64,000 nucleotides of DNA, from NCBI RefSeq assembly GCF_002210105.1, contig NZ_AQQU01000012.1, positions 1-64,000 on the forward strand, written 5' to 3'. A program made the position numbers and the translations under genes. Of the stretch, positions 54,965 to 64,000 are shown piece after piece (positions within the stretch are counted from its first letter, which is position 1; the number at the start of each line of letters is the position of its first letter). Below the pieces are notes generated by a model that had not been told where the DNA came from, did not search any database, and worked only from the letters and a program-made list of their open reading frames with translations. This DNA comes from Oceanicola sp. 22II-s10i (GTDB lineage Bacteria; Pseudomonadota; Alphaproteobacteria; Rhodobacterales; Rhodobacteraceae).

Positions 54965-57862
54965 ATGAAGGATTTCATCATCCCCCCCAAGGACTGGGAC
55001 ATGGGCACGCCGCTCAAGACCGGCGCGCCGGTCAGCCTGACCATCGACGGGTTCGCCGTAACGGTCCCGGACGGCACCTCGGTCATGCGCGCCGCCGCCG
55101 AGGCGGGCCTGCGGATCCCGAAGCTCTGCGCCACCGACAGCGTCGAGGCCTGGGGCTCCTGCCGGCTCTGCGTGGTCGAGATCGAGGGCCGCCGCGGCAC
55201 CCCCGCCTCCTGCACCACGCCGGTGGCCGAGGGGATGGTCGTCCACACCCAGTCCGCCAAGGTCAAGAAGATCCGCAAGGGCGTGATGGAGCTCTACATC
55301 TCCGACCACCCGCTCGACTGCCTGACCTGCGCGGCCAACGGCGATTGCGAGTTGCAGGACATGGCGGGCATGGTCGGCCTGCGCGACGTCCGTTACACCG
55401 CCCCTGCCGAAGCGCCGCTCGCCAACCATTTCGAGGCGCGCGCGCAAGGGCGCGATGAGAACTTCCGCTATATCCCCAAGGACGACAGCAACCCGTATTT
55501 CACCTACGACCCGGCGAAATGCATCGTCTGCTCGCGCTGCGTCCGCGCCTGCGAAGAGGTGCAGGGCACCTTCGCGCTGACGATCGAGGGCCGGGGCTTC
55601 GAAAGCCGCGTCTCCTTCGGCGCGAAAACTGACGACGCGCTGGCCTCGGACTGCGTGTCCTGCGGCGCCTGCGTGCAGGCCTGCCCGACCGCCACGCTGC
55701 AGGAAAAGTCGGTCATTGAACTGGGCACGCCCGACCGCTCGGTCGTCACCACCTGCGCCTATTGCGGCGTCGGCTGCTCGTTCAAGGCCGAACTGAACGG
55801 TGACGAGCTGGTCCGCATGACACCCTACAAGCACGGCAAGGCGAACCGGGGCCATTCCTGCGTCAAGGGCCGTTTCGCCTATGGCTACGCCACCCACAAG
55901 GACCGGATCCTGAACCCGATGATCCGCGACACCATCGATCAGCCCTGGCGCGAGGTGTCGTGGGAGGAGGCGCTGAGCTTCGCCGCCACCCGCATGCGCG
56001 GCATTCAGGAGGCACACGGCAAGAAGTCCATCGGCGTCATCACGTCGTCGCGCTGCACGAACGAGGAGACCTTCCTCGTCCAGAAACTCGCCCGCGCCGT
56101 CTTCGGCAACAACAACACCGACACCTGCGCCCGCGTCTGCCACTCGCCCACGGGCTACGGCCTCGGCCAGACCTTCGGCACCTCGGCGGGCACGCAGGAT
56201 TTCGACAGCGTCGAGCAGACCGACGTGGTCATCGTCATCGGCGCCAACCCAACCGACGGCCACCCGGTCTTTGCCAGCCGCCTCAAGAAACGGCTGCGGC
56301 AGGGCGCGAAACTGATCGTCATCGACCCGCGCCGGATCGACCTCGTGCGCTCGGCGCATGTCGAGGCGGCGCATCACCTGCCGCTGCGGCCCGGCACGAA
56401 CGTGGCGGTCGTCACCGCGCTGGCGCATGTGATCGTGACCGAGGGGCTCTTCGACGAGGCCTTCATCCGCGAGCGCTGCGACTGGGAGGAATTCCTCGCC
56501 TATGCGGAGTTCGTCAAGGACCCGCGTCATTCGCCCGAGGCGAACGAGATGCTGACCGGCGTGCCGTCGGCCGAGCTGCGCGCCGCCGCGCGGACCTTCG
56601 CCACCGGCGGCAACGGGGCGATCTACTACGGCCTCGGCGTGACGGAACACTCCCAGGGCTCGACCACCGTCATGGGGATCGCCAACCTCGCCATGCTGAC
56701 CGGCAACATCGGTCGGCCCGGCGTGGGGGTGAACCCGCTGCGCGGCCAGAACAACGTGCAGGGCTCCTGCGACATGGGATCCTTCCCGCACGAGTTGCCG
56801 GGCTACCGGCACGTGAAGAACGCTGACGTGCGCGAGATCTTCGAAAGCCTCTGGGGCGTCGAGATCGACCCGGAACCGGGCCTGCGCATCCCCAACATGC
56901 TGGACGCCGCCGTCGAGGGCACGTTCCGCGGGCTCTACTGTCAGGGCGAGGACATCCTGCAGTCCGATCCGGACACAAAGCACGTCGCGGCGGGCCTGGC
57001 GGCGATGGACTGCGTGATCGTGCACGACCTGTTCCTGAACGAGACGGCGAATTATGCGCATGTCTTCCTGCCCGGCTCGACCTTCCTCGAAAAGGACGGG
57101 ACCTTCACCAATGCGGAACGCCGCATCAACCGCGTGCGCAAGGTGATGGCGCCCCGCAACGGGCTGGAGGACTGGGAGGTGACGCAGGCGCTGGCGAACG
57201 CCATGGGCGCAGGCTGGCACTACACCCACCCCGCCCAGATCATGGAAGAGATCGCGGCGACCACGCCGTCCTTCGCCAATGTCACCTACGAGCTGCTGGA
57301 GGAGAAGGGGTCCGTCCAGTGGCCCTGCAACGACTCCGCGCCCGAGGGCACGCCGCTGATGCATGTCGATGGCTTCGTGCGGGGCCGGGGCCGGTTCATC
57401 GTGACGGAATACGTGGCGACGGACGAAAAGACCGGGCCGCGCTTCCCGCTGCTGCTGACCACCGGGCGCATCCTGTCGCAATACAACGTCGGCGCGCAGA
57501 CGCGGCGGACGGCGAACACCGTCTGGCATGCCGAGGACGTGCTGGAGATCCACCCCCACGACGCCGAGAACCGGGGCCTGAAGGACGGGGACTGGGTCAG
57601 GATCGCCTCGCGTTCGGGCGAGACGACGCTCAGGGCGCAGATCACCGACCGGGTCAGCCCCGGCGTGGTCTATACCACCTTCCACCACCCGGACACGCAG
57701 GCGAACGTGATCACCACCGACTTCTCGGACTGGGCGACGAACTGCCCGGAATACAAGGTGACGGCGGTGCAGGTGTCGCAGTCGAACGGGCCGTCTGACT
57801 GGCAGGAAGACTACGCCGCGCAGGCCGAACGCGCGCGCCGGATCCTGCCGGCGGCGGAGTGA
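54965..57862 (+). CDS. fdsA: NAD-dependent formate dehydrogenase, catalytic alpha subunit
   Basis: A 965-residue molybdenum enzyme holding the bis-MGD cofactor. The N-terminal part has a [2Fe-2S] ferredoxin domain (Cys in LCATDSVEAWGSCRLC), the His-Cys cluster region (HPLDCLTC), two [4Fe-4S] binding repeats (CIVCSRCVRAC and CVSCGACVQAC) and the [4Fe-4S] site of the molybdenum domain (CAYCGVGC). The Mo ligand is Cys392 in ARVCHSPTG, followed by the catalytic His393. The codon is TGC, so this is not a selenoenzyme. The ATG at 54965 follows DUF4287 by 14 nt, and fdhD overlaps its stop. Confidence 0.97.
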   Translation: MKDFIIPPKDWDMGTPLKTGAPVSLTIDGFAVTVPDGTSVMRAAAEAGLRIPKLCATDSVEAWGSCRLCVVEIEGRRGTPASCTTPVAEGMVVHTQSAKVKKIRKGVMELYISDHPLDCLTCAANGDCELQDMAGMVGLRDVRYTAPAEAPLANHFEARAQGRDENFRYIPKDDSNPYFTYDPAKCIVCSRCVRACEEVQGTFALTIEGRGFESRVSFGAKTDDALASDCVSCGACVQACPTATLQEKSVIELGTPDRSVVTTCAYCGVGCSFKAELNGDELVRMTPYKHGKANRGHSCVKGRFAYGYATHKDRILNPMIRDTIDQPWREVSWEEALSFAATRMRGIQEAHGKKSIGVITSSRCTNEETFLVQKLARAVFGNNNTDTCARVCHSPTGYGLGQTFGTSAGTQDFDSVEQTDVVIVIGANPTDGHPVFASRLKKRLRQGAKLIVIDPRRIDLVRSAHVEAAHHLPLRPGTNVAVVTALAHVIVTEGLFDEAFIRERCDWEEFLAYAEFVKDPRHSPEANEMLTGVPSAELRAAARTFATGGNGAIYYGLGVTEHSQGSTTVMGIANLAMLTGNIGRPGVGVNPLRGQNNVQGSCDMGSFPHELPGYRHVKNADVREIFESLWGVEIDPEPGLRIPNMLDAAVEGTFRGLYCQGEDILQSDPDTKHVAAGLAAMDCVIVHDLFLNETANYAHVFLPGSTFLEKDGTFTNAERRINRVRKVMAPRNGLEDWEVTQALANAMGAGWHYTHPAQIMEEIAATTPSFANVTYELLEEKGSVQWPCNDSAPEGTPLMHVDGFVRGRGRFIVTEYVATDEKTGPRFPLLLTTGRILSQYNVGAQTRRTANTVWHAEDVLEIHPHDAENRGLKDGDWVRIASRSGETTLRAQITDRVSPGVVYTTFHHPDTQANVITTDFSDWATNCPEYKVTAVQVSQSNGPSDWQEDYAAQAERARRILPAAE

Positions 57863-58674
57863 TCGTGAAGGGCGTCGCATCCCGCCCGGTCTGGTCGGTG
57901 CGCGGCGACGCGCGCCGCGCGGGGGCGCGGGCGCTGCCCGAAGAGGTGCCGGTGGCGGTGGTCGTCAACGGGACCTCGCTGGCGGTGATGATGGCCTCGC
58001 CCGCTGATCTGGAGGATTTCGCCGTCGGGTTCTGCCTGACCGAGGGGATCGTGGGCGGCGTGGCCGAGATCGAGAGCGTGGAGATCGCAGAGCACCCGCA
58101 AGGGATCGAGGCGCGGCTGTGGATCGAGGGCGCTAGGGCCGGGGCGCTGATGGCGCGGCGGCGGGCGATGGCGGGTCCGGTGGGCTGCGGGCTCTGCGGG
58201 ATCGACTCGCTGGCCGAGGCGGCGCGGGATGTGCCCCGGGTCGGCACTGGGCCGCTGTTCGATGTGGCCGGGATCGCCGGGGCGACCGAGGCGCTGCGGG
58301 CGTTCCAGCCGCTGCACGACCGGGCGCGGGCGGTGCATGCGGCGGGCTTCATGATGCCGGACGGCGTGATCGTCGCGGCGCGTGAGGACGTGGGCCGGCA
58401 CAACGCGCTCGACAAGCTGATCGGCGGGATGGCGCGAGAGGGCGCGGCGATGACCGGAGGGGCGGTGGTGCTGACCAGCCGGATCTCGGTCGAGATGGTG
58501 CAGAAATGCGCGGTGGCCGGGGTGCCTGCGGTCGTGGCCGTCTCGGCGCCTACGACTCTCGCGCTGGAGGTGGCGGAACGCGCCGGGATCACGCTGGTGA
58601 CGGCGGCGGGCACGGGCGGGTTCGACCTGTGGACCCATGCGGAGCGGATCGGGGGAGATGTCGATGTCGCGTGA
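57859..58674 (+). CDS. fdhD: Formate dehydrogenase accessory sulfurtransferase FdhD
   Basis: A 271-residue maturation factor that transfers sulfur from a cysteine desulfurase to the molybdenum cofactor. The sulfur-carrying cysteines are in CGLCG (Cys110, Cys113), and the REDVGRHNALDKLIG region is conserved. It starts at a GTG that overlaps the fdsA stop as GTGA. In R. capsulatus the equivalent gene, fdsC, also follows fdsA, so the placement fits. It overlaps fdsD by 11 nt. Confidence 0.94.
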   Translation: MIVKGVASRPVWSVRGDARRAGARALPEEVPVAVVVNGTSLAVMMASPADLEDFAVGFCLTEGIVGGVAEIESVEIAEHPQGIEARLWIEGARAGALMARRRAMAGPVGCGLCGIDSLAEAARDVPRVGTGPLFDVAGIAGATEALRAFQPLHDRARAVHAAGFMMPDGVIVAAREDVGRHNALDKLIGGMAREGAAMTGGAVVLTSRISVEMVQKCAVAGVPAVVAVSAPTTLALEVAERAGITLVTAAGTGGFDLWTHAERIGGDVDVA

Positions 58675-58879
58675 GAAACTGGTCTACATGGCGAACCAGA
58701 TCGCCACCTTCTTCGAGACCCAGCCGGGCGAAGGGCAGGCCGAGAAGGTCGTCCAGCACCTGAGCGATTTCTGGGAGCCCCGGATGCGGGAGCAGCTGGA
58801 TCAGATCGTGGCTGAGGGCGGCGAGGGGCTTAAGCCGCTGGCACTTGAGGCGGCTATGCTGCTCCGGGAGCGGGCCTGA
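58664..58879 (+). CDS. fdsD: NAD-dependent formate dehydrogenase, delta subunit
   Basis: A 71-residue soluble protein of the FdsD family, which assists assembly or stability of the FdsGBA complex. The opening MSREKLVYMANQIATFF and the later FWEPRMREQL are typical. I start at the ATG at 58664, which is 6 nt after a GGGGGAG site; the ATG at 58658 is less well placed. It overlaps fdhD by 11 nt and is the last gene of the operon. A strong hairpin follows at 58980. Confidence 0.9.
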   Translation: MSREKLVYMANQIATFFETQPGEGQAEKVVQHLSDFWEPRMREQLDQIVAEGGEGLKPLALEAAMLLRERA

Positions 58880-58979
58880 CCGAATTGCGCGCTGCCGCGC
58901 ATTCCTGTTTCCGACATCGGTGGGGCGACGCGTCCGACAGGGCGTTGCGGCGGCTTGTGCGGCGGAATTCCTGCTGAGA

Positions 58980-59014
58980 GGCGCCTGAGGGGCAGGTCTG
59001 CCCCGTCAGGCGCC
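58980..59014. terminator. Strong hairpin downstream of the fds operon
   Basis: A 9-bp perfect stem GGCGCCTGA / TCAGGCGCC (58980-58988, 59006-59014) continues into an inner stem GGGGCA / TGCCCC with one bulged G. It lies between convergent genes, 100 nt past fdsD. There is no T-run, so termination may be Rho-dependent or the hairpin may protect 3' ends. The rest of this 227-bp gap shows nothing else. Confidence 0.5.
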
Positions 59015-59106
59015 ATGTCGAGGGTGATGTGAGTCGCGCCCGCCTCAAGGACGAGCCGCGGCAAGGCCGCGGTGCGCGTGACGCGCATCCTTGACCCGGT
59101 CCCGAC

Positions 59107-59811
59107 TCACGCGGGGCGGCGGAGGAACGTGGTCGCGAGGACCAGCAGGATGCCGGCGGCGGCGGGGATCAGGATGAGCCAGACGGTCGGCGTGAGGTTC
59201 GAGGCGGCGATGCCGGCGAGGGCCCAGATCAGCGCGGCGGCATAGCCGTGGCTGGCGGGGCGCAGGCGCAAGGTCGTCAGGCCGATGGCCAGCGCCAGCA
59301 GGACGAGGGCCGCGTGGATGGGGATCACCGGGGTCGCGCCATAGCCGGTGGCGAGGATCGCCGTGGCCACGCAGGTGGCCGCCGTCAGCCAGCCGGCATA
59401 GAGGCCGAGCGGGGTGGCGAGCAGCAGCGTGTCGCTGCGGGGGGCGCGCAGAAGGGCGGCGAGGGCGGGGATCAGCATCAGCCAGATGAGGACCGTCGCC
59501 CACAGTGGCGAGACGGTAGCCAACGGCACCCATGCCGCGCCGAGCGTCAGGCTGATGATCAGGGGCCAGCGGTGCGCGTCCCACGCGGGATCCTCGGCCC
59601 GGCGCAGGAGGCCGTAGCCGGTGGAGGCGATCAGCCAGGCGTAGATCAGGCCCCAGATCGAGAAGGCCCAGCCCGGCGGCTGGATCGGCGGGTCGACCTG
59701 CGGCACGGGGAACTGGTCGGGCGAGAAGCCGGCGAAGCCGGGCGTGACGACGGGCGAGATCGCGAAGGCGAGCGCGGCGGTCAGGGCGAGGATGGCTTTC
59801 ATGCGTGTCAT
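59107..59811 (-). CDS. TspO/MBR-like tryptophan-rich membrane protein
   Basis: A 234-residue, very hydrophobic protein with about seven membrane segments. PPGWAFSIWGLIYAWL at about residues 45-60 matches the conserved PPxxxFxxVWxxLY core of the TspO/MBR family; the protein is longer than the classical 160-residue TspO, as in a branch with extra helices. TspO binds porphyrins and other ligands in the membrane, and this branch is little studied. Start could be the ATG at 59826, 59811 or 59802; I keep 59811. It follows serS by about 30 nt and is probably co-transcribed with it. Confidence 0.72.
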   Translation of the reverse strand: MTRMKAILALTAALAFAISPVVTPGFAGFSPDQFPVPQVDPPIQPPGWAFSIWGLIYAWLIASTGYGLLRRAEDPAWDAHRWPLIISLTLGAAWVPLATVSPLWATVLIWLMLIPALAALLRAPRSDTLLLATPLGLYAGWLTAATCVATAILATGYGATPVIPIHAALVLLALAIGLTTLRLRPASHGYAAALIWALAGIAASNLTPTVWLILIPAAAGILLVLATTFLRRPA

Positions 59812-59842
59812 GGCGTGACTACGCATGAAAGCCGGTTCCGGT

Positions 59843-61132
59843 TCAGACGAGCGTGCCGTCAGCCGACAGGCGGGTCTTGCCGCCGAGGTAGGGATGCAGC
59901 GCCTCGGGCAGGTCGACGGAGCCGTCCTGCTGCTGGCCGTTCTCCAGCACCGCGATCAGCGCGCGTCCGACCGCGAGGCCGGAGCCGTTGAGCGTGTGCA
60001 CGAACTCCGGCTTGCCGCCCGCGGGGCGGTAGCGGGCGTTCATCCGGCGGGACTGGAAATCGCCGCAGACCGAAACCGAGGAGATCTCGCGGTAGGTGTC
60101 CTGACCGGGCAGCCAGACCTCGAGGTCATGGGTCTTGGTCGCGCCGAACCCCATGTCGCCGGTGCAGAGCACCACGGTGCGGTAGGGCAGGCCGAGCGCC
60201 TCGAGGATGCCTTCGGCGCATCTGGTCATTCGGGCGTGTTCGGCCAGCGAGTCCTCGGGCTTCGTGACCGAAACCATCTCGACCTTCTCGAACTGGTGCT
60301 GGCGCAGCATGCCCGCCGTGTCTCGCCCGGCGCTGCCCGCCTCGGAGCGGAAGCACTGGGTGTGCGCCACGTAGCGGCGGGGCAGGTAGTCCTCGGCGAT
60401 GATGGTGTCGCTGACGATGTTGGTCAGCGTGACCTCGGCGGTCGGCACCAGCCACCAGCCCTCGCGGGTCTGATAGCTGTCCTCGCCGAACTTCGGCAGC
60501 TGGCCGGTGCCATACATCATCTCCTCGCGCACCAGCACGGGGGTCCAGGTTTCGGTCAGGCCGTTCTGGTCGACATGGGTGTTGACCATGAACTGCGCCA
60601 GCGCCCGGTGGATCCGTGCGACGGCACCCGACAGCACGACGAAACGCGCGCCGGAGAGCTTGGCGGCGGTTTCGAAGTCCATGCCGTTCTTCACGCCCGC
60701 GATCTCGTAGTGCTCGACCGGCTTGAAATCGAAGCTGCGGGGCGTGCCCCAGCGGTTGACCTCGACGTTGTCGGCCTCGTCCGCCCCGTCGGGCACATCG
60801 GCCAGCGGCAGGTTGGGGATGCCCGACAGCATCTCGGTCAGCTGCGCGTCGAGCGCCTTGGCCTCGTCGTTCAGCGCGGCGACCTCGGCCTTCTTGTCGG
60901 ACACGAGGGCGCGGAGGCGTTCGAACTCGGCCTCGTCACCCTTGGCCTTGGCGGCGCCGACCTGCTTGGAGGCGGCGTTCTGGTCGGCCTGTGCGGTCTC
61001 GGCGGCGTGGATTTTCGCGCGCCGTGCCTCGTCGAGGGCGAGGATCCCGGACGACAGCGACGACACGCCACGGCGGGACAGCGCGGCGTCGAAGGCGGCC
61101 GGGTTCTCGCGGATGGTGCGGATGTCGTGCAT
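59843..61132 (-). CDS. serS: Serine--tRNA ligase
   Basis: A 429-residue class-II aminoacyl-tRNA synthetase that charges tRNA-Ser. The N-terminal two-helix coiled-coil arm (about residues 30-100) that touches the long variable arm of the tRNA is present. Motif 2 appears as [26 protein letters not shown], and motif 3 as [14 protein letters not shown]. Length is normal and the ATG at 61132 follows an AGGAGG site. It appears complete, with no sign of divergence. Confidence 0.97.
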   Translation of the reverse strand: MHDIRTIRENPAAFDAALSRRGVSSLSSGILALDEARRAKIHAAETAQADQNAASKQVGAAKAKGDEAEFERLRALVSDKKAEVAALNDEAKALDAQLTEMLSGIPNLPLADVPDGADEADNVEVNRWGTPRSFDFKPVEHYEIAGVKNGMDFETAAKLSGARFVVLSGAVARIHRALAQFMVNTHVDQNGLTETWTPVLVREEMMYGTGQLPKFGEDSYQTREGWWLVPTAEVTLTNIVSDTIIAEDYLPRRYVAHTQCFRSEAGSAGRDTAGMLRQHQFEKVEMVSVTKPEDSLAEHARMTRCAEGILEALGLPYRTVVLCTGDMGFGATKTHDLEVWLPGQDTYREISSVSVCGDFQSRRMNARYRPAGGKPEFVHTLNGSGLAVGRALIAVLENGQQQDGSVDLPEALHPYLGGKTRLSADGTLV

Positions 61133-61203
61133 AGGGTCCTCCTGCAGACGGGATTCGTGCGCGCCTTATGCCGGAAAACCTTTGGCGAGGTAAACGGGGC
61201 GCG

Positions 61204-62328
<1,125 letters not shown>

Positions 62329-62406
62329 GCGTGCCTCCTGCGTTGCCGGTTATCGCTAGCAGGTCGTCGGACGGGATCAACCGGGAATGCGGTAACGGGG
62401 GCGCAT

Positions 62407-62427
62407 TTGCGGAAATGTGTTCCGCAA
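62407..62427 (-). promoter_or_regulatory. Palindrome upstream of the old-yellow-enzyme gene
   Basis: TTGCGGAA (62407-62414) and TTCCGCAA (62420-62427) form a perfect 8-bp inverted repeat around ATGTG. It lies about 80 bp upstream of the flavin oxidoreductase and 26 bp after the deaminase stop, so it may be an operator for a MarR- or TetR-type regulator, or a weak terminator. No regulator gene is adjacent. Confidence 0.45.
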
Positions 62428-62452
62428 CGTTAAATGGAGGGGACGCGGCCGG

Positions 62453-62944
62453 TCAGCCGCGCGCCTTGGCCGCCCATTGCTGTAGGATCTCGCTTGCGGG
62501 CGTGTCGAGGTGCTGCGCGCTCGTCATGCTGCGTTCGGGCGCGGGCAAGCCGCATTGCGCCAGCATCTGGCCGACGTCGATCGGAAAGCGGGCGCTTTCC
62601 GGCAGATCGCCGAGCGCCGCGCCCGCCTGCGCCATGTCGGCGGCATAGTAGAGCTCTGACACCCCGGCGATCATCATCGCGGCGACGCAGAGCGGGCAGG
62701 GTTCGCAGCTGGTGTAGAGCGCGGTGCCGCGCAGGTCCACGGTGCCGAGGTTGCGGGCGGCGTCGCGGATCGCTTCGGTCTCGCCATGCGAGGTCGGGTC
62801 GTGGTTGAGGACGGAGCGATTGATGCCTTCGCCCACGATCCGGCCGTCCTTGACGACGACCGCGCCAAAGGGCTCGGTCCCCGGGGTGGTCAGCGCCTCG
62901 GCCGAGATCTCGATGGCGCGGCGCATGAAACGGTCTTCATACAT
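62453..62944 (-). CDS. Nucleoside deaminase (guanine/cytidine deaminase fold)
   Basis: A 163-residue zinc deaminase. The zinc and catalytic residues are His53 and Glu55 in SHGETEA, plus Cys83 and Cys86 in EPCPLC. This combination is shared by guanine deaminases and tRNA adenosine deaminase TadA, and I cannot choose. The ATG at 62944 gives the family's usual N terminus; a longer reading adds a Pro-rich tail. It overlaps the end of the peptide ABC ATPase gene by 8 nt, so it is translated with that operon. Confidence 0.87.
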   Translation of the reverse strand: MYEDRFMRRAIEISAEALTTPGTEPFGAVVVKDGRIVGEGINRSVLNHDPTSHGETEAIRDAARNLGTVDLRGTALYTSCEPCPLCVAAMMIAGVSELYYAADMAQAGAALGDLPESARFPIDVGQMLAQCGLPAPERSMTSAQHLDTPASEILQQWAAKARG

Positions 62945-63896
62945 TGGCGGCGGCCTCGGCGGCGAAACAGGCAACGCGGCGGTCGTGGACATGCACCTCG
63001 CGCCGGGGGCGTTCGCGCTTGCAGCGGTCGAAGGCCAGCGGGCAGCGCGGGTGGAAACTGCAGCCGGAGGGCGGCGAGACGGGCGAGGGCACCTCGCCCC
63101 CCATGGGCGCGCGGTCCCGCTTGGGCGCCTCGAGGTCCGGGATCGTGTCCAGCAGCATCCGCGTGTAGGGGTGCAGCGGGTTGGCGAAGAGGTCCTTCGT
63201 CGGCTGGATCTCGACGATCCGGCCCAGGTACATGACGGCGATGACGTCGGCCATGTGCCGCACCACGCTCAGGTCGTGCGAGATGAAGAGATAGGTCAGC
63301 CCCATCTCGCGCTGGAGCCGCTTCATCAGGTTCAGCACCTGCGCCTGCACCGACACGTCCAGCGCCGAGGTCGGTTCGTCGCAGACGAGGAACTCCGGGT
63401 CCCCGGCAAGGGCGCGGGCGATGGAGATCCGCTGGCGCTGCCCGCCCGAGAATTCGTGCGGGTATTTCACCGCGTCGGCGGGGGACAGGCCGACGGTGCT
63501 GAGCAGTTCCTCGACCCGTGCGGTCACCTGCGCCTCGGGCGTGTCGGGGCGCAGGGTGCGCAGCGGCTCGGCCACGATCCGCCCGACCCGCCAGCGCGGA
63601 TTGAGCGAGGCGTAGGGGTCCTGAAAGATCATCTGCATCTTGTCCGGATCGCCGTTGAACCGGATCGACCCGCCCGACGGTGCGTGCAGGCCGGTGACCA
63701 GCTTGGCGATGGTGGACTTGCCGCAGCCGGATTCGCCGACCAGCGCCAGCGTCTGGCCGGGCAGGATGTCGAAATCCACACCGTCCACGGCGCGCAGGGT
63801 CCGGCGCGGCTTGCGTTCGATCATGCGGTTCAGCCATGGGGCCGAGACGTCGAAGCGGCGTTCCAGCGCCGCGACTTCGAGGATGGGGCGGGTCAT
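62937..63896 (-). CDS. Peptide ABC transporter ATP-binding protein (DppF/OppF type)
   Basis: A 319-residue ABC ATPase with Walker A GESGCGKST, Q-loop IFQDPYASLNPR, signature FSGGQRQRISIARA, Walker B FLVCDEPTSALDV and H-loop ISHDLSV. Unlike the ATPases at 31422-33028 it keeps the C-terminal extension with the Cys motif CSFHPRCPLAFDRC, seen in classical DppD/DppF proteins. The ATG at 63896 overlaps the stop of the next gene upstream as ATGA. It belongs to a second, partly visible peptide importer operon. Confidence 0.93.
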   Translation of the reverse strand: MTRPILEVAALERRFDVSAPWLNRMIERKPRRTLRAVDGVDFDILPGQTLALVGESGCGKSTIAKLVTGLHAPSGGSIRFNGDPDKMQMIFQDPYASLNPRWRVGRIVAEPLRTLRPDTPEAQVTARVEELLSTVGLSPADAVKYPHEFSGGQRQRISIARALAGDPEFLVCDEPTSALDVSVQAQVLNLMKRLQREMGLTYLFISHDLSVVRHMADVIAVMYLGRIVEIQPTKDLFANPLHPYTRMLLDTIPDLEAPKRDRAPMGGEVPSPVSPPSGCSFHPRCPLAFDRCKRERPRREVHVHDRRVACFAAEAAANV

Positions 63897-64000
63897 GCGG
63901 TGGCTCCTTCCAGCGCGAGCCAGCAGGCGGCGCCGTTTCCATGGATGCGCGGGGTGTCGCGGCGGCATTTCGGCCCGGCGAAGGCACAGCGCGGGTTGAA
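63893..64000 (-). CDS. Peptide ABC transporter ATP-binding protein, C-terminal end (cut by window)
   Basis: The last 35 codons of a minus-strand gene enter at the window edge. The tail begins FNPRCAFAGPKCRRDTP and ends CWLALEGATA. The paired Cys in a PRC context is the C-terminal oligopeptide-transporter motif, so this should be the DppD-like partner of the next ATPase. Its stop overlaps that gene's ATG. The rest of the gene lies beyond the window. Confidence 0.85.
   Translation of the reverse strand, partial: FNPRCAFAGPKCRRDTPRIHGNGAACWLALEGATA

Noticed and set aside
54965-57862. Selenocysteine in the formate dehydrogenase alpha subunit
   Set aside because: The Mo-ligand position is TGC (Cys392), and there is no in-frame TGA in the gene.

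Overview
The window reads as ordinary chromosome from a GC-rich alphaproteobacterium. Rhodobacteraceae (Roseobacter group) is the best guess, from the very high GC, the ectABC-ask ectoine operon, the FdsGBA-type NAD-dependent formate dehydrogenase, the yfgM-bamB-der order and several peptide ABC transporters. Ectoine synthesis points to a marine or halotolerant life. I found no rRNA, tRNA, CRISPR array, transposase or prophage gene. Genes are tightly packed, often with 4-nt ATGA or GTGA overlaps.

Layout. 12-2773 (minus): two short-chain dehydrogenases and a lactonase-type amidohydrolase. 3048-5521: an alpha/beta hydrolase that has lost its nucleophile, convergent with a cobalt-type nitrile hydratase (nthA, nthB, activator). 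5600-9900 (minus): ABC ATPase, FtsX-type permease and HlyD adaptor. 9986-14168 (minus): RND pump plus adaptor, with a palindromic operator in front. 14492-16333 (plus): an ABC exporter. 16377-17922: a membrane protein and a 6-phosphogluconate-dehydrogenase-like enzyme. 17927-22346: ectoine operon ectA-ectB-ectC-ask with a divergent MarR regulator. 22350-23225: a beta-hydroxyacid dehydrogenase. 23297-26408 (minus): copper detoxification, copZ-copA-cueR, behind a textbook CueR promoter. 26642-33028 (plus): dipeptidase plus a five-gene di/oligopeptide ABC transporter. 33274-37965: iron alcohol dehydrogenase, superoxide dismutase, flavin monooxygenase, a two-gene unit behind a candidate general-stress (EcfG) promoter, and a LOG protein. 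38085-42179: a repeat-bearing LysM envelope protein, an ArsR regulator and an Atm1-type exporter. 42368-47205 (minus): a second RND pump and adaptor. 47449-51144 (plus): yfgM-like, bamB, der. 51605-58879 (plus): LysR regulator and formate dehydrogenase operon fdsG-fdsB-DUF4287-fdsA-fdhD-fdsD. 59107-64000 (minus): TspO-like protein, serS, an old-yellow-enzyme homologue, a nucleoside deaminase and the end of another peptide ABC operon cut by the window edge.

The gene content is mostly familiar. The least explained parts are non-coding: a modular intergenic repeat in at least six places, always 3' of plus-strand genes; several strong palindromes at divergent promoters or gene starts; and a 460-bp gene-free stretch with a 20-bp perfect inverted repeat. 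Among proteins, the hydrolase without its serine, the His-rich nitrile hydratase alpha subunit and the DUF4287 gene inside the formate dehydrogenase operon deserve a second look. I do not see a clearly new multi-gene system.
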